Assembly: GCA_949511925.1 (NCBI GenBank)
Contig: CATEYX010000060.1
Coordinates: forward strand, 1-11,703
Reading direction: 5' to 3'
Length of the DNA: 11,703 nt
Source: Cryomorphaceae bacterium
GTDB lineage: Bacteria; Bacteroidota; Bacteroidia; Flavobacteriales; BACL11
The translations under genes were made by a program, and so were the position numbers. Shown here piece after piece: positions 1 to 7,397 of this stretch; within the stretch, counting starts at the first letter, position 1; each line of letters opens with the position of its first letter. Below the pieces are notes generated by a model. It did not search any database and was not told where the DNA came from. It saw only the letters and a list, made by a program, of their open reading frames with translations.

Positions 1-214
1 ATGATGAATTAAGCATGTCGGGCTCATTTGGATCCTGACTAACATTTATGGTTAAATCTGTTAAGCTATCACAATCAAAATTTGAAAGTGAAACCGAAAC
101 AGTTGGAGAAAAAGGAATATTAGATTGGGCAATAATTTCTGCAGGATTCAATAAAAAGCCTAAGGAAAAAATTAACATTAAGTTTAATAAGCGTTGGACA
201 ATATTTTTTTTCAT
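1..214 (-). CDS. Secreted protein, N-terminal part only (cut by window edge)
   Basis: An open frame starts at ATG 214-212 and runs off the left edge after 71 codons. The first 30 or so residues form a typical signal peptide: MKKN, an Arg, then a Leu/Ile/Phe-rich core, ending ...IIAQ, with likely cleavage after Ala. The mature start contains SVSLSNFDCDSLTDLTINVS, a Ser/Thr/Asn/Asp-rich, beta-strand-like sequence common in large exported Bacteroidota proteins, many of which carry a T9SS sorting domain at the far end. That domain would lie outside the window, so the sorting route is inference. I do not recognise the family. The start is supported by the fit of the signal peptide; no Shine-Dalgarno site is present, which is normal for this phylum. 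Confidence 0.7.
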   Translation of the reverse strand, partial: MKKNIVQRLLNLMLIFSLGFLLNPAEIIAQSNIPFSPTVSVSLSNFDCDSLTDLTINVSQDPNEPDMLNSS

Positions 215-707
215 AATATCAGTTTGAATGATGTTTGTTGTAAATACTTGTTTTTTATATACTCTTTGTGAAAATAGTAATATAGAACGCGAATATACGA
301 AATTATTCCTTTTTAATAATGCAATTCTTAGCAATTCAACAACTAGAATCGAAAATCTTCTTTTTTTAGGTTTTTAAAAATAGTAAACTCATATCAAATA
401 CGCCAAATCAATAATGTATATTTATATCAGTATATTATTATAAAAGGCTAATTTGTAAAGCCATTTGCATCTGATTTTTCATGAAGTAGAATTATTTATT
501 CACAATTTTTATGATCAAACCAACATGCTTACGCTTTAAATTACATGAATTTTTCAATAATAAAAAATTAGCCTTTTCAATTAGTATTTAAATAAAAAAA
601 GATTAATTATTAAATAATTTATCAGCAAAAAAATGCCAAAAAATTAACTAATATTTGTAATGAAACTAGTGAAACAGCTTTTAAATTAAGCTCCAATTTG
701 TAAAAAG
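215..707. other. 493-base stretch without a convincing gene
   Basis: This stretch is very AT-rich and broken by stops in the frames I followed. It must hold the promoter of the leftward secreted-protein gene, but I find no full TTG/TAnnTTTG pair near that start. It contains a perfect 13-bp inverted repeat, listed separately. A small AGCTT/AAGCT hairpin at 676-692 lies just past the tRNA-Gln 3' end but lacks a U-tract, so I do not call it a terminator. Nothing else is recognisable. Confidence 0.6.
442..577. repeat. 13-bp perfect inverted repeat bounding a 136-base stretch
   Basis: AAAAGGCTAATTT at 442-454 recurs as its exact reverse complement AAATTAGCCTTTT at 565-577, with 110 bases between. 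The match does not extend beyond 13 bases on either side. The outer flanks show no clear target-site duplication, so a miniature transposable element is possible but unproven. Chance pairing in AT-rich DNA is the main alternative. Confidence 0.35.
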
Positions 708-780
708 TTGCCCGACTAGGGCTCGAACCTAGACTCTTCTGCACCAAAAGCAGACGTGTTGCCAGTTACACCATCGGGCA
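708..780 (-). tRNA. tRNA-Gln (anticodon TTG)
   Basis: The minus strand folds into a full cloverleaf. The acceptor stem is TGCCCGA/TCGGGCA. The anticodon stem TCTGC/GCAGA closes a 7-base loop TTTTGGT with anticodon TTG at 745-747. The T arm is CTAGG-TTCGAGC-CCTAG and the discriminator base is A. The 3' CCA is not encoded, since ACTT follows the acceptor stem. Anticodon TTG reads Gln codons CAA and, by wobble, CAG. A strong Bacteroidota-type promoter lies 17 bases upstream. Confidence 0.96.
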
Positions 781-797
781 TTGTACTAATTGGTCGG

Positions 798-826
798 CAA
801 AAATAACAATTAAGTAAGAAGAACAA
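798..826 (-). promoter_or_regulatory. Promoter of tRNA-Gln (TTG-N18-TATTTTTG)
   Basis: Reading the minus strand, TTG (824-826) is followed after 18 bases by TATTTTTG (798-805). This matches the Bacteroidota primary sigma consensus, a TTG near -33 and TAnnTTTG near -7, in both boxes and in spacing. The -7 box ends 17 bases before the tRNA 5' end, so the primary transcript should carry only a short leader for RNase P to remove. Confidence 0.75.
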
Positions 827-921
827 AATAAATTCTCATTTTTTCGTTATTATAAAATCAAGATGGAAATCAGTAATTAATTTATACATTCGCCCTCATA
901 ACAAAAAAGCACTATTTAAAA

Positions 922-3900
922 ATGAATCAATTTAAAAAACTAAATAATATTATTGGATGGAGCGTATTTTTAATCGCTTCATTTGTTTACCTATCTACTA
1001 TCGAACAAACCGTAAGTTTTTGGGATTGTGGCGAGTATATTGCTACCGCTTATAAATTGGAAGTTGGGCATCCTCCTGGAGCTCCATTATTTCAGTTATT
1101 TGGTAGAATTTTTACACTTTTTGCTGCTCAAGGAACATCTGAAGTGGCAGTTGCTATCAATATTTTATCTGCACTATGCTCCTCATTTTCTATTCTTTTT
1201 CTTTTTTGGACGATTACAGCCTTTGGTAGAAAGATGTTTTTTAAAGACAATAATTACGAAACAGGTAAAATATATGCAGTTTTAGGAAGTGGACTTGTAG
1301 GAGCTCTGGCTTATACTTTTTCTGACTCTTTTTGGTTCTCGGCAGTTGAGGGAGAGGTATACGCCATGTCATCCTTTTTTACAGCCATAACCTTTTGGTG
1401 TATTATGAAATGGGAGCAAGAAGCTGACCAACCTAACGCAAGCAGATGGCTTGTTTTAATTGCCTATTTAATTGGGCTTTCAGTTGGAGTTCATTTATTA
1501 AGTTTACTTACTATCCCAGCTATGGGAATGATTTACTATTACAAAAAATACGAATACACAAAATCAGGAGCTATAAAAGCATTTTTCATTTCTATGATAA
1601 TGTTAGGAATAGTACAAGCAATGATAATTCCTGGCGCTATTAGTTTAATTTCTACTTTTGAGTTATTTTTTGTAAATACAATCGGCTTGCCATTTAACTC
1701 AGGAACGATTATTTATTTCCTTTCAGTGATAGGTGCTATTGCATTCGGATTAACATACACTAAGAAACACAACAAAGCAGTTTGGAACACTGCTATTTTA
1801 GGAGTAATGATGTTATTAATCGGTTACTCTTCATATGCTATTTTAGTAGTTCGTTCTAATGCAAATCCTCCTATTGATGAAAATAACCCAGAGGATGCTG
1901 TTGGACTTTTGTCTTATTTAAATAGAGATCAATATGGAAGTTGGCCAATTGTTTACGGACAACATTTTAATGCTAAACTAGATAGCAGAAAACCTTATTT
2001 AGATGGAAAGCCTGTTTACGCGAAAGATGAAAAGAAAGGGAGATATGTAGTAATCGATAAAAAGAAAAATACGCTTCCAAATTACAGCAAAAAAGATAAA
2101 ATGTTATTCCCAAGAATTTGGAGCAATACCCAGGCTCGTCATGCTGGAGGATATGTAACTTGGGCAGGATTAAAAAATAAAGATGCTATACCTACTTTTG
2201 GTCAAAATCTAACCTACTTTTTTAAATATCAAATTGGCTGGTCCTATATTCGTTATTTCATGTGGAATTTTGCAGGAAGGCAGAATGATTTCATGAATAT
2301 GGACGGAAATTCTTTAAAAGGAAACTGGGAAAGCGGAATTGGTTTTATTGATAATGCCCGATTAGGAACCCCTTCAGCAGAAGTAGATGTACCTGATTAT
2401 TTAGGAAAAAATAAAGGAAAAAATCATTATTATTTCCTCCCCCTAATTCTGGGGTTGATAGGAATGTTATTCCACTTCAAACAAAACAACCAAGATGCGT
2501 TAGCTGTTTTATTATTTTTCTTATTTACAGGAGTACTTATTATCATTTACTTAAATGTAGTGCCATTCCAACCAAGAGAGAGGGATTATGCCTATGTAGG
2601 TTCTTTTTATGCCTTTTCAATTTGGATAGGAATGGGTGTTTTAGGAATCTATGATTTTTTAAGCAAAAGAATGAATTCCACTGCAAGTGCAGGCTTAGCC
2701 ACTGTTATAGCACTTATTATCCCAACATTAATGGCAGCTGAAAATTGGGATGACCATGATAGAAGTGGGAGATTTACTGCTTTAGAGGTTGCAAAAAATT
2801 ACCTGAATTCTTGTGATAAAAATGCTATATTATTCACCAATGGTGACAATGATACTTTCCCCCTTTGGTACGCTCAGGAAGTAGAAGGTATACGAACAGA
2901 CATTAAAGTAGTCAATCTATCTTTATTCAACACCCCGTGGTATATTGATCAAATGAAAAGAGCATCCTATGATGCCCCTCCTATACCTTCATCATTAGAA
3001 CATGATGATTACAGGGCAGGAACAAGAGATTACACTCCAATAAATGAACGATTTAAAGATTATGTTGAAGTAAAAGATGTAGTGAAATTTATAAATAGTA
3101 AGAGTGCAAAAGCTAAGATCAATACTTCAGCAGGTCTAAGAAGCTATTGCCCTGCTAAAAAACTAAAACTTTCGGTAAATAAAGAAAATGTAAAAGCATT
3201 TATTCCTACAGAATATCACGAAAAAATTCTAGATGAAATAAAATTCAAACTAAAAGGAAACGGGCTTTATAAAAACAAATTGATGGTATTAGATATCTTA
3301 GCTAATTTCAATTGGGAACGTCCTATTTACTTTGCTATTACTGTAGGAAGAGATAACTTTATGGGCTTAGAAAAATACTTTCAGCTAGAAGGCTTAGCAT
3401 ATAGACTTGTACCTTATGTAGCCAAGTCTCCAGATGGGCAAACTGGAGTTGTACATACCGAAAAAATGTATGAAAGATTAGTGAAAAATTTTGAATGGGG
3501 AGGATTCAATAATTCTGACCTATATTTTGATGAAACCAATACCAGAATGGTAATGAATTTCAGAAATAACTATTCACGTTTAGCGGAAGCCTTATTCCAA
3601 AAAGGAGATACAGCTAGGGCAATTGAAACACTTGATAAATGTATGGGGGAATTTCCTAGAGATGTGGTGAACTTAAGTTATTTCGCTTTACCAATTATTG
3701 ACATCTATTACAAGTTAGGAGAAGATGAAAAAGCAAAAAAAGTACTGTCAGTAATGATTGATGATTACTTAACTGAAATCAAATACTTAAAAGAGTTTGA
3801 AAGCGGAAGTGGGTTAAAACAAAACATAGGAATAACAGGGCAAGTACTTAGTAGTTTAGGTAGGGTTATTCAGATTCATAAATTAGAAGATTTATCATTT

Positions 3901-4017
3901 ACTTATGCTGATCAAGAAGGAATCTACTACAAAAGTAAAGGAGATAATAAAGTTGAAATTGATTATGAAACTTATCGCATCAATACTTTTATGGATGAAT
4001 ATTTAAGCGTTCAATAA
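922..4017 (+). CDS. DUF2723 multi-spanning membrane protein (TMEM260-like, GT-C type)
   Basis: This 1031-residue integral membrane protein belongs to the DUF2723 family. Members resemble GT-C glycosyltransferases; the animal member TMEM260 is a protein O-mannosyltransferase, but the bacterial substrate is unknown. The first membrane helix spans about residues 10-27. The first outside loop carries the family signature FWDCGEY (D35, E38), then GHPPGAP (49-55); acidic residues in this loop are catalytic in GT-C enzymes. Further hydrophobic segments lie at roughly 80-310 and 495-610. A soluble C-terminal region contains NGDNDTFPLWYAQEVEGI near 640 and two TPR-like helical pairs near 885-945. The ATG at 922 lies just before the first helix. 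The -7-like TACATTCG at 885-892 is a weak promoter candidate without a clear TTG partner. A polysaccharide deacetylase gene follows after 5 bases, supporting a shared role in envelope glycan or glycoprotein work. Confidence 0.9.
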   Translation: MNQFKKLNNIIGWSVFLIASFVYLSTIEQTVSFWDCGEYIATAYKLEVGHPPGAPLFQLFGRIFTLFAAQGTSEVAVAINILSALCSSFSILFLFWTITAFGRKMFFKDNNYETGKIYAVLGSGLVGALAYTFSDSFWFSAVEGEVYAMSSFFTAITFWCIMKWEQEADQPNASRWLVLIAYLIGLSVGVHLLSLLTIPAMGMIYYYKKYEYTKSGAIKAFFISMIMLGIVQAMIIPGAISLISTFELFFVNTIGLPFNSGTIIYFLSVIGAIAFGLTYTKKHNKAVWNTAILGVMMLLIGYSSYAILVVRSNANPPIDENNPEDAVGLLSYLNRDQYGSWPIVYGQHFNAKLDSRKPYLDGKPVYAKDEKKGRYVVIDKKKNTLPNYSKKDKMLFPRIWSNTQARHAGGYVTWAGLKNKDAIPTFGQNLTYFFKYQIGWSYIRYFMWNFAGRQNDFMNMDGNSLKGNWESGIGFIDNARLGTPSAEVDVPDYLGKNKGKNHYYFLPLILGLIGMLFHFKQNNQDALAVLLFFLFTGVLIIIYLNVVPFQPRERDYAYVGSFYAFSIWIGMGVLGIYDFLSKRMNSTASAGLATVIALIIPTLMAAENWDDHDRSGRFTALEVAKNYLNSCDKNAILFTNGDNDTFPLWYAQEVEGIRTDIKVVNLSLFNTPWYIDQMKRASYDAPPIPSSLEHDDYRAGTRDYTPINERFKDYVEVKDVVKFINSKSAKAKINTSAGLRSYCPAKKLKLSVNKENVKAFIPTEYHEKILDEIKFKLKGNGLYKNKLMVLDILANFNWERPIYFAITVGRDNFMGLEKYFQLEGLAYRLVPYVAKSPDGQTGVVHTEKMYERLVKNFEWGGFNNSDLYFDETNTRMVMNFRNNYSRLAEALFQKGDTARAIETLDKCMGEFPRDVVNLSYFALPIIDIYYKLGEDEKAKKVLSVMIDDYLTEIKYLKEFESGSGLKQNIGITGQVLSSLGRVIQIHKLEDLSFTYADQEGIYYKSKGDNKVEIDYETYRINTFMDEYLSVQ

Positions 4018-4022
4018 TAAAC

Positions 4023-4634
4023 TTGTTTGTTACAACACCAAAATTTATACAAGCACTCTTTCCTTCATTAGTTTGGAGGAAAGAGACGCTAGATAAAGAA
4101 ATCTGGCTTACTTTTGATGACGGTCCAACGCCTGAAGTTACGCCTTGGATTTTATCTGTTTTGAAAAAAGAAAATGTAAAAGCTACTTTCTTTTTAGTTG
4201 GACAACAAATAGAAGAATTTCCAGAACTTGTAGGTGCTATTATTAAAGACGGGCACAAAATAGCCAATCATTCCTATTCCCATAAAAACGGATGGCTCAC
4301 CAATAAAGAAAAGTACTTAGAGGATATAGACAATTGTCAAGAATTAATGCCTAACAATAAATTATTTCGACCACCTTACGGTAAAATTACTAAAGCACAA
4401 ATTGCAGTACTAAAAGAAAAATATAAAATCATTCTATGGGATGTGCTTAGTTATGATTTTAAGCAGAATACTAGCCCTAAAAAAGTACAAGAAAACATTA
4501 TACAAAATACTACATCAGGATCAATAATAGTAATGCACAACAATCAGATGAGTTTTAAAAATCTTGAACCAATTCTAGAAAAGACAATTCAACAATTAAG
4601 AGCAAAAGGGTATAATTTTAGCACTACTTGGTAG
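4023..4634 (+). CDS. Polysaccharide deacetylase (NodB/CE4 family), TTG start
   Basis: This 203-residue metal-dependent deacetylase has all five CE4 motifs: TFDDGP (catalytic D32, metal-binding D33), NHSYSH (metal ligands H83, H87), RPPYG (116-120), WDVLSYD (139-145) and IIVMHNN with H172. Such enzymes remove N- or O-acetyl groups from peptidoglycan, chitin-like or other envelope sugars; the substrate cannot be told here. I see no signal peptide. The frame is open back only to 3999 and offers no ATG before the catalytic domain, whereas TTG at 4023 gives MFVTTPKFIQALFPSLVWR, an N-terminus of the kind I expect in short Bacteroidota members. It lies 5 bases after the DUF2723 stop (two TAA codons in a row) and is probably translated from that mRNA. 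Its last 11 bases overlap the opposing methyltransferase gene. The family call is sure; the start is less so. Confidence 0.9.
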   Translation: MFVTTPKFIQALFPSLVWRKETLDKEIWLTFDDGPTPEVTPWILSVLKKENVKATFFLVGQQIEEFPELVGAIIKDGHKIANHSYSHKNGWLTNKEKYLEDIDNCQELMPNNKLFRPPYGKITKAQIAVLKEKYKIILWDVLSYDFKQNTSPKKVQENIIQNTTSGSIIVMHNNQMSFKNLEPILEKTIQQLRAKGYNFSTTW

Positions 4635-5400
4635 CAATACAAAAGTGGTCTAAGCACTTAGCATTAGAAGCTGAGATTGAATAATCAGTATAGACAAGAG
4701 AATTTACAATTCCTTCATTAGCATCTTGTAAACTATGTCGGTTAAATCTATTTAAGATATCGTAAGGAATTTGTAATATCCATCTTGGTAACCAGTATTG
4801 AAAATTCAGGATATCAAAACGAGTAATTTTACGAACAGACTCTTTATTCTTATTATAATAGTCCATTACTTTATCATTCCCAAAAACTCCTTTCAACTCA
4901 TAATTATCAAATGAGCTTTTAAGCACCTCCCCCATTTGTTCAGGAGTATATTCACGAGTATGCCAAGGGTTTCTAGTCAAGGACATCATAATATTTGGAG
5001 TTGTTAAAATCACCTTCCCTCCTGGCTTTAACACCCTATGGATTTCTTGCAAAAACATTTCGTCATCTTCAATATGCTCAATCACTTGAAAAGTAACTAC
5101 AAAGTCAATACTATTATCTTCAATCTCTTTTAAAGGAGGGACTTCTGTTTGAATAAATGTAATATTATTATCTTTCTTTAACTCATCACTAATTTCAGTA
5201 TTGTACTTATCAACTGCAATATAATGATCCGATTTAGGAGCTAATTCCATGATTCCATACCCCTCACCACTGCCTACTTCAAGTACAGTTCCACTAACTA
5301 ATTTAGCAGCTTCTTTATAAGCGATTAAGTGCCTTTGATAAATAACATTTTCTGAAGGATCAAGATGTGAGCTTCTTTCAGCTGTCTGTAATATTGCCAT
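4624..5400 (-). CDS. Class I SAM-dependent methyltransferase
   Basis: This 258-residue protein has a Rossmann-type methyltransferase core. Motif I is VLEVGSGEGYG (39-49), which binds the SAM methionine part. IAVDKYN (61-67) holds the acidic residue that usually contacts the ribose. FQVIEHIED (104-112) and VLKPGGKVILTTPN (123-136) are typical of the Methyltransf_11/UbiE-like group. The C-terminal third (about 170-230), rich in Trp, Tyr and Phe, probably forms the substrate lid. The substrate is unknown; small-molecule, lipid or glycan acceptors are all possible. I chose ATG 5400. A TTG eight codons upstream (5424) is in frame but does not improve the family fit. The gene is last in a five-gene minus-strand run, 35 bases after the exonuclease III stop, and overlaps the deacetylase tail to tail. 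Confidence 0.88.
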   Translation of the reverse strand: MAILQTAERSSHLDPSENVIYQRHLIAYKEAAKLVSGTVLEVGSGEGYGIMELAPKSDHYIAVDKYNTEISDELKKDNNITFIQTEVPPLKEIEDNSIDFVVTFQVIEHIEDDEMFLQEIHRVLKPGGKVILTTPNIMMSLTRNPWHTREYTPEQMGEVLKSSFDNYELKGVFGNDKVMDYYNKNKESVRKITRFDILNFQYWLPRWILQIPYDILNRFNRHSLQDANEGIVNSLVYTDYSISASNAKCLDHFCIATK

Positions 5401-5435
5401 ATAATTTAATTTTGAAGTTGGCAAATATAAGAAAT

Positions 5436-6200
5436 CTAATCCGCTAGTTCAACAAGTACTGGGCAATGGTCAGAATGCTTAGCTGCAGGTAAAATTTGCG
5501 CACGTTTTAGTTTAGGCAAAAGAGAATTAGAAATCATATTATAATCAATACGCCAACCCAAGTTTTTGGCTCTTGAGTTTGCTCTGTAACTCCACCAACT
5601 ATAATGATGAGGATCAGTATTTAACTGTCTAAAAGAGTCTACAAAACCATTTGCAATAAATTGACTTACCCATTCTCTTTCTTCTGGCAAAAAGCCTGAT
5701 GAATTTTTATTAACTTTAGGATTATGAATATCAATTTCAGTATGGCAAATATTATAATCACCTGAAATAATAAGATTGGGAATTGTCTCTTTTAATGTCG
5801 AAATATAATCGTAAAATAAAGCCAAAAACTCCATTTTAAAAGCTTGCCTTAAGGGATTACTTCCTGAAGGGAAATAAACACTCATTACAGAATAATCTTC
5901 AAAATCTGCTCGAATCACTCTCCCTTCAAAATCAATTTTATCGATACCACAACCATACTCAACATGATTAGGTTTTATCTTTGACAAGATAGCAACCCCG
6001 CTATATCCAGGTTTTTCAGCAGAATTGATAGAACAAGTATAACCCAGCTCATTAAAGATGGCTTCATCAAATTGCTCGGGCTTTGCTTTAATTTCCTGCA
6101 AACATAAAACATCTGCATTTGAAGCACTTAACCATTGGGCTAAATCCTTTTTAACAGCAGCCCTAATTCCGTTAACATTATACGTGATTATAGTTGGCAT
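5436..6200 (-). CDS. xth: Exodeoxyribonuclease III (AP endonuclease)
   Basis: This 254-residue, Mg-dependent enzyme cuts DNA at abasic sites and acts as a 3'-5' exonuclease and 3'-phosphatase in base-excision repair. It belongs to the EEP (exonuclease-endonuclease-phosphatase) superfamily. The active-site residues are in place: N8 in ITYNVNGIRA, E36 in LQEIKA (metal), Y109 in VYFPSG, D148 and N150 in SGDYN, D219 in WRIDY, and the SDH triplet with D244 and H245. Its length is typical of bacterial ExoIII. The first codon is ATG at 6200-6198, directly abutting the stop of the preceding coiled-coil gene, so translational coupling is likely. It may be annotated xth, xthA or exoA; the family call is secure. 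Nothing in its context suggests a special role. Confidence 0.95.
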   Translation of the reverse strand: MPTIITYNVNGIRAAVKKDLAQWLSASNADVLCLQEIKAKPEQFDEAIFNELGYTCSINSAEKPGYSGVAILSKIKPNHVEYGCGIDKIDFEGRVIRADFEDYSVMSVYFPSGSNPLRQAFKMEFLALFYDYISTLKETIPNLIISGDYNICHTEIDIHNPKVNKNSSGFLPEEREWVSQFIANGFVDSFRQLNTDPHHYSWWSYRANSRAKNLGWRIDYNMISNSLLPKLKRAQILPAAKHSDHCPVLVELAD

Positions 6201-7106
6201 CTATCTTAGTTTTAATTTCGTTCGAGCAGCAATACCTCCCTCAATTATTAAATTAACCTGATACATTCCTGGGGATAATACCTGCACTCTCTCCCACTCA
6301 AAACAATGTGTCATTTCAATATTATTATATTCAAATTCTGCTGAACTAGTAAAGTTGTAACTAGAGTCAGCAACAAGAGTTAAAAGTGTATCCGTACCAA
6401 AAACTAATTCTCCATCCCCATCTACAATTTGCAAGTAAATAGTCTTTATTTCAGCATCAGAAATCTGGTTAGCCGAAACAGAAAAGCAAATCCTAATTTT
6501 CTGTACTTTTTTAGCAAATTTAGTCACCAATTCCCTTCCTGTACTTCTATAGCGAATAGTTTCAACCTCAACACCAAACACTTCCAAAACAGACCCTTTA
6601 CTTACTTTTTCTGCTAGTTTTTTATTTTGTTTATTTAGCTTATAGTTCTTCCAATTTATATCCTTATTTACTTTTACGACACTATCTTTCTCTAAAACAA
6701 GTACTTCATTCAAAACGAGTAAAGAATCAATATTGGCCAAATATCTTTTTGAAATATCCTTTAGAGCCACAATCTTTCTTTTAGCCTCATTAAGGTCACT
6801 TTTGGTTCTTATTAGGTTTCTAATCTCAGCAATTTGATGTTGAATAACAGAATCCTTTTCAGACAATTGTTCATTCAAATCGCCATATTCATCTAACAAA
6901 TCATCATGTTTATCTATCAAATCATCCAACTCGTCACGCAACATATTTTTTTGTTCAATAAATTGAACTTTTAATTGCATTTGCTGTTCCATTCTATCCT
7001 GCTGAAAGAAAAGAGAAATAATAAGTAAAATTACAATTCCGGTAAATAGAATAATTACTTTTCTATTAGTCGAATCTGCCCATAATTCTTTAATCTTATT
7101 TATCAT
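6201..7106 (-). CDS. Membrane-anchored coiled-coil protein, function unknown
   Basis: This 301-residue protein has one transmembrane helix (about 17-34, VIILFTGIVILLIISLFF) after a short charged N-terminus. A long heptad-like, charged stretch (about 40-165, rich in D, E, K, L and Q) predicts a coiled coil. A beta-rich C-terminal domain (about 175-301) contains SKGSVL, KIRICFSVSANQ and LSPGMYQVNLIIEGG. I have seen this architecture as uncharacterised proteins across Flavobacteriia, sometimes loosely labelled chromosome-partitioning or ParA proteins; no ATPase motif is present here, so that label is not supported. With a non-cleaved anchor, the coiled coil and C-terminal domain probably face the periplasm. 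Its start overlaps the DUF1844 gene by 11 bases, and its stop abuts the exonuclease III ATG. A structural or tethering role is inference. Confidence 0.8.
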   Translation of the reverse strand: MINKIKELWADSTNRKVIILFTGIVILLIISLFFQQDRMEQQMQLKVQFIEQKNMLRDELDDLIDKHDDLLDEYGDLNEQLSEKDSVIQHQIAEIRNLIRTKSDLNEAKRKIVALKDISKRYLANIDSLLVLNEVLVLEKDSVVKVNKDINWKNYKLNKQNKKLAEKVSKGSVLEVFGVEVETIRYRSTGRELVTKFAKKVQKIRICFSVSANQISDAEIKTIYLQIVDGDGELVFGTDTLLTLVADSSYNFTSSAEFEYNNIEMTHCFEWERVQVLSPGMYQVNLIIEGGIAARTKLKLR

Positions 7107-7392
7107 CTGATTTTTCCGTATCTACCTCTACTTGATTTTCAGGCTTAGCTTTTTCATCCACATAATTTAAGCGTAATTCTGAAAGCATTCCATCTAGCAA
7201 TTTCTCAATTTCATCCGTAACATTTCCCTTTGTTTTTACTTTTAACATTTCCATCAAATCAACAGTTTGACTTACATATTCTAAATTACGGCTTACCTGG
7301 CCTGTTGGGTCAGCAATTTTACCCAACCCCTGCATAGCAGAAGTGTGGAACATATAAATTAATTGCATTAAAAGTTGATCGTTTTTTTCCAT
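7096..7392 (-). CDS. DUF1844 small protein
   Basis: This 98-residue, predicted cytoplasmic, alpha-helical protein fits DUF1844. Family-like features in order are QLLMQLIYMFHTSAMQGLGK (6-25, a hydrophobic helix with the conserved Ser-Ala), a short turn at IADPTG, then the second helix region LEYVSQTVDLMEMLKVKTKG (37-56) and EIEKLLDGMLSELRLNYV (61-78). A charged, low-complexity tail (79-98) follows. The family has no established function. The gene starts 5 bases after the DUF4197 stop and ends inside the coiled-coil gene (11-base overlap), so expression of the two is probably coupled. The first helix is too short and mixed to call a membrane segment with confidence. Confidence 0.82.
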   Translation of the reverse strand: MEKNDQLLMQLIYMFHTSAMQGLGKIADPTGQVSRNLEYVSQTVDLMEMLKVKTKGNVTDEIEKLLDGMLSELRLNYVDEKAKPENQVEVDTEKSDDK

Positions 7393-7397
7393 AATTT

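Noticed and set aside
676..692. Hairpin AGCTT/AAGCT after tRNA-Gln as a terminator
   Set aside because: The stem has only 5 pairs and no U-tract follows on the minus strand, unlike the clear terminators behind the other two tRNAs.
1028..1643. Two plus-strand open frames (1028-1285 and 1446-1643) inside the DUF2723 gene
   Set aside because: They overlap the conserved membrane region in another frame, and their hydrophobic products reflect the AT-rich code of the real gene.
3989..4267. Minus-strand open frame of 92 codons opposite the deacetylase start
   Set aside because: It lies antisense to conserved CE4 motifs and its product shows no family features; it is a shadow frame.
6058..6617. Plus-strand open frames opposite exonuclease III and the coiled-coil gene (6058-6261, 6429-6617)
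   Set aside because: Both are antisense to well-supported genes and have no recognisable product.
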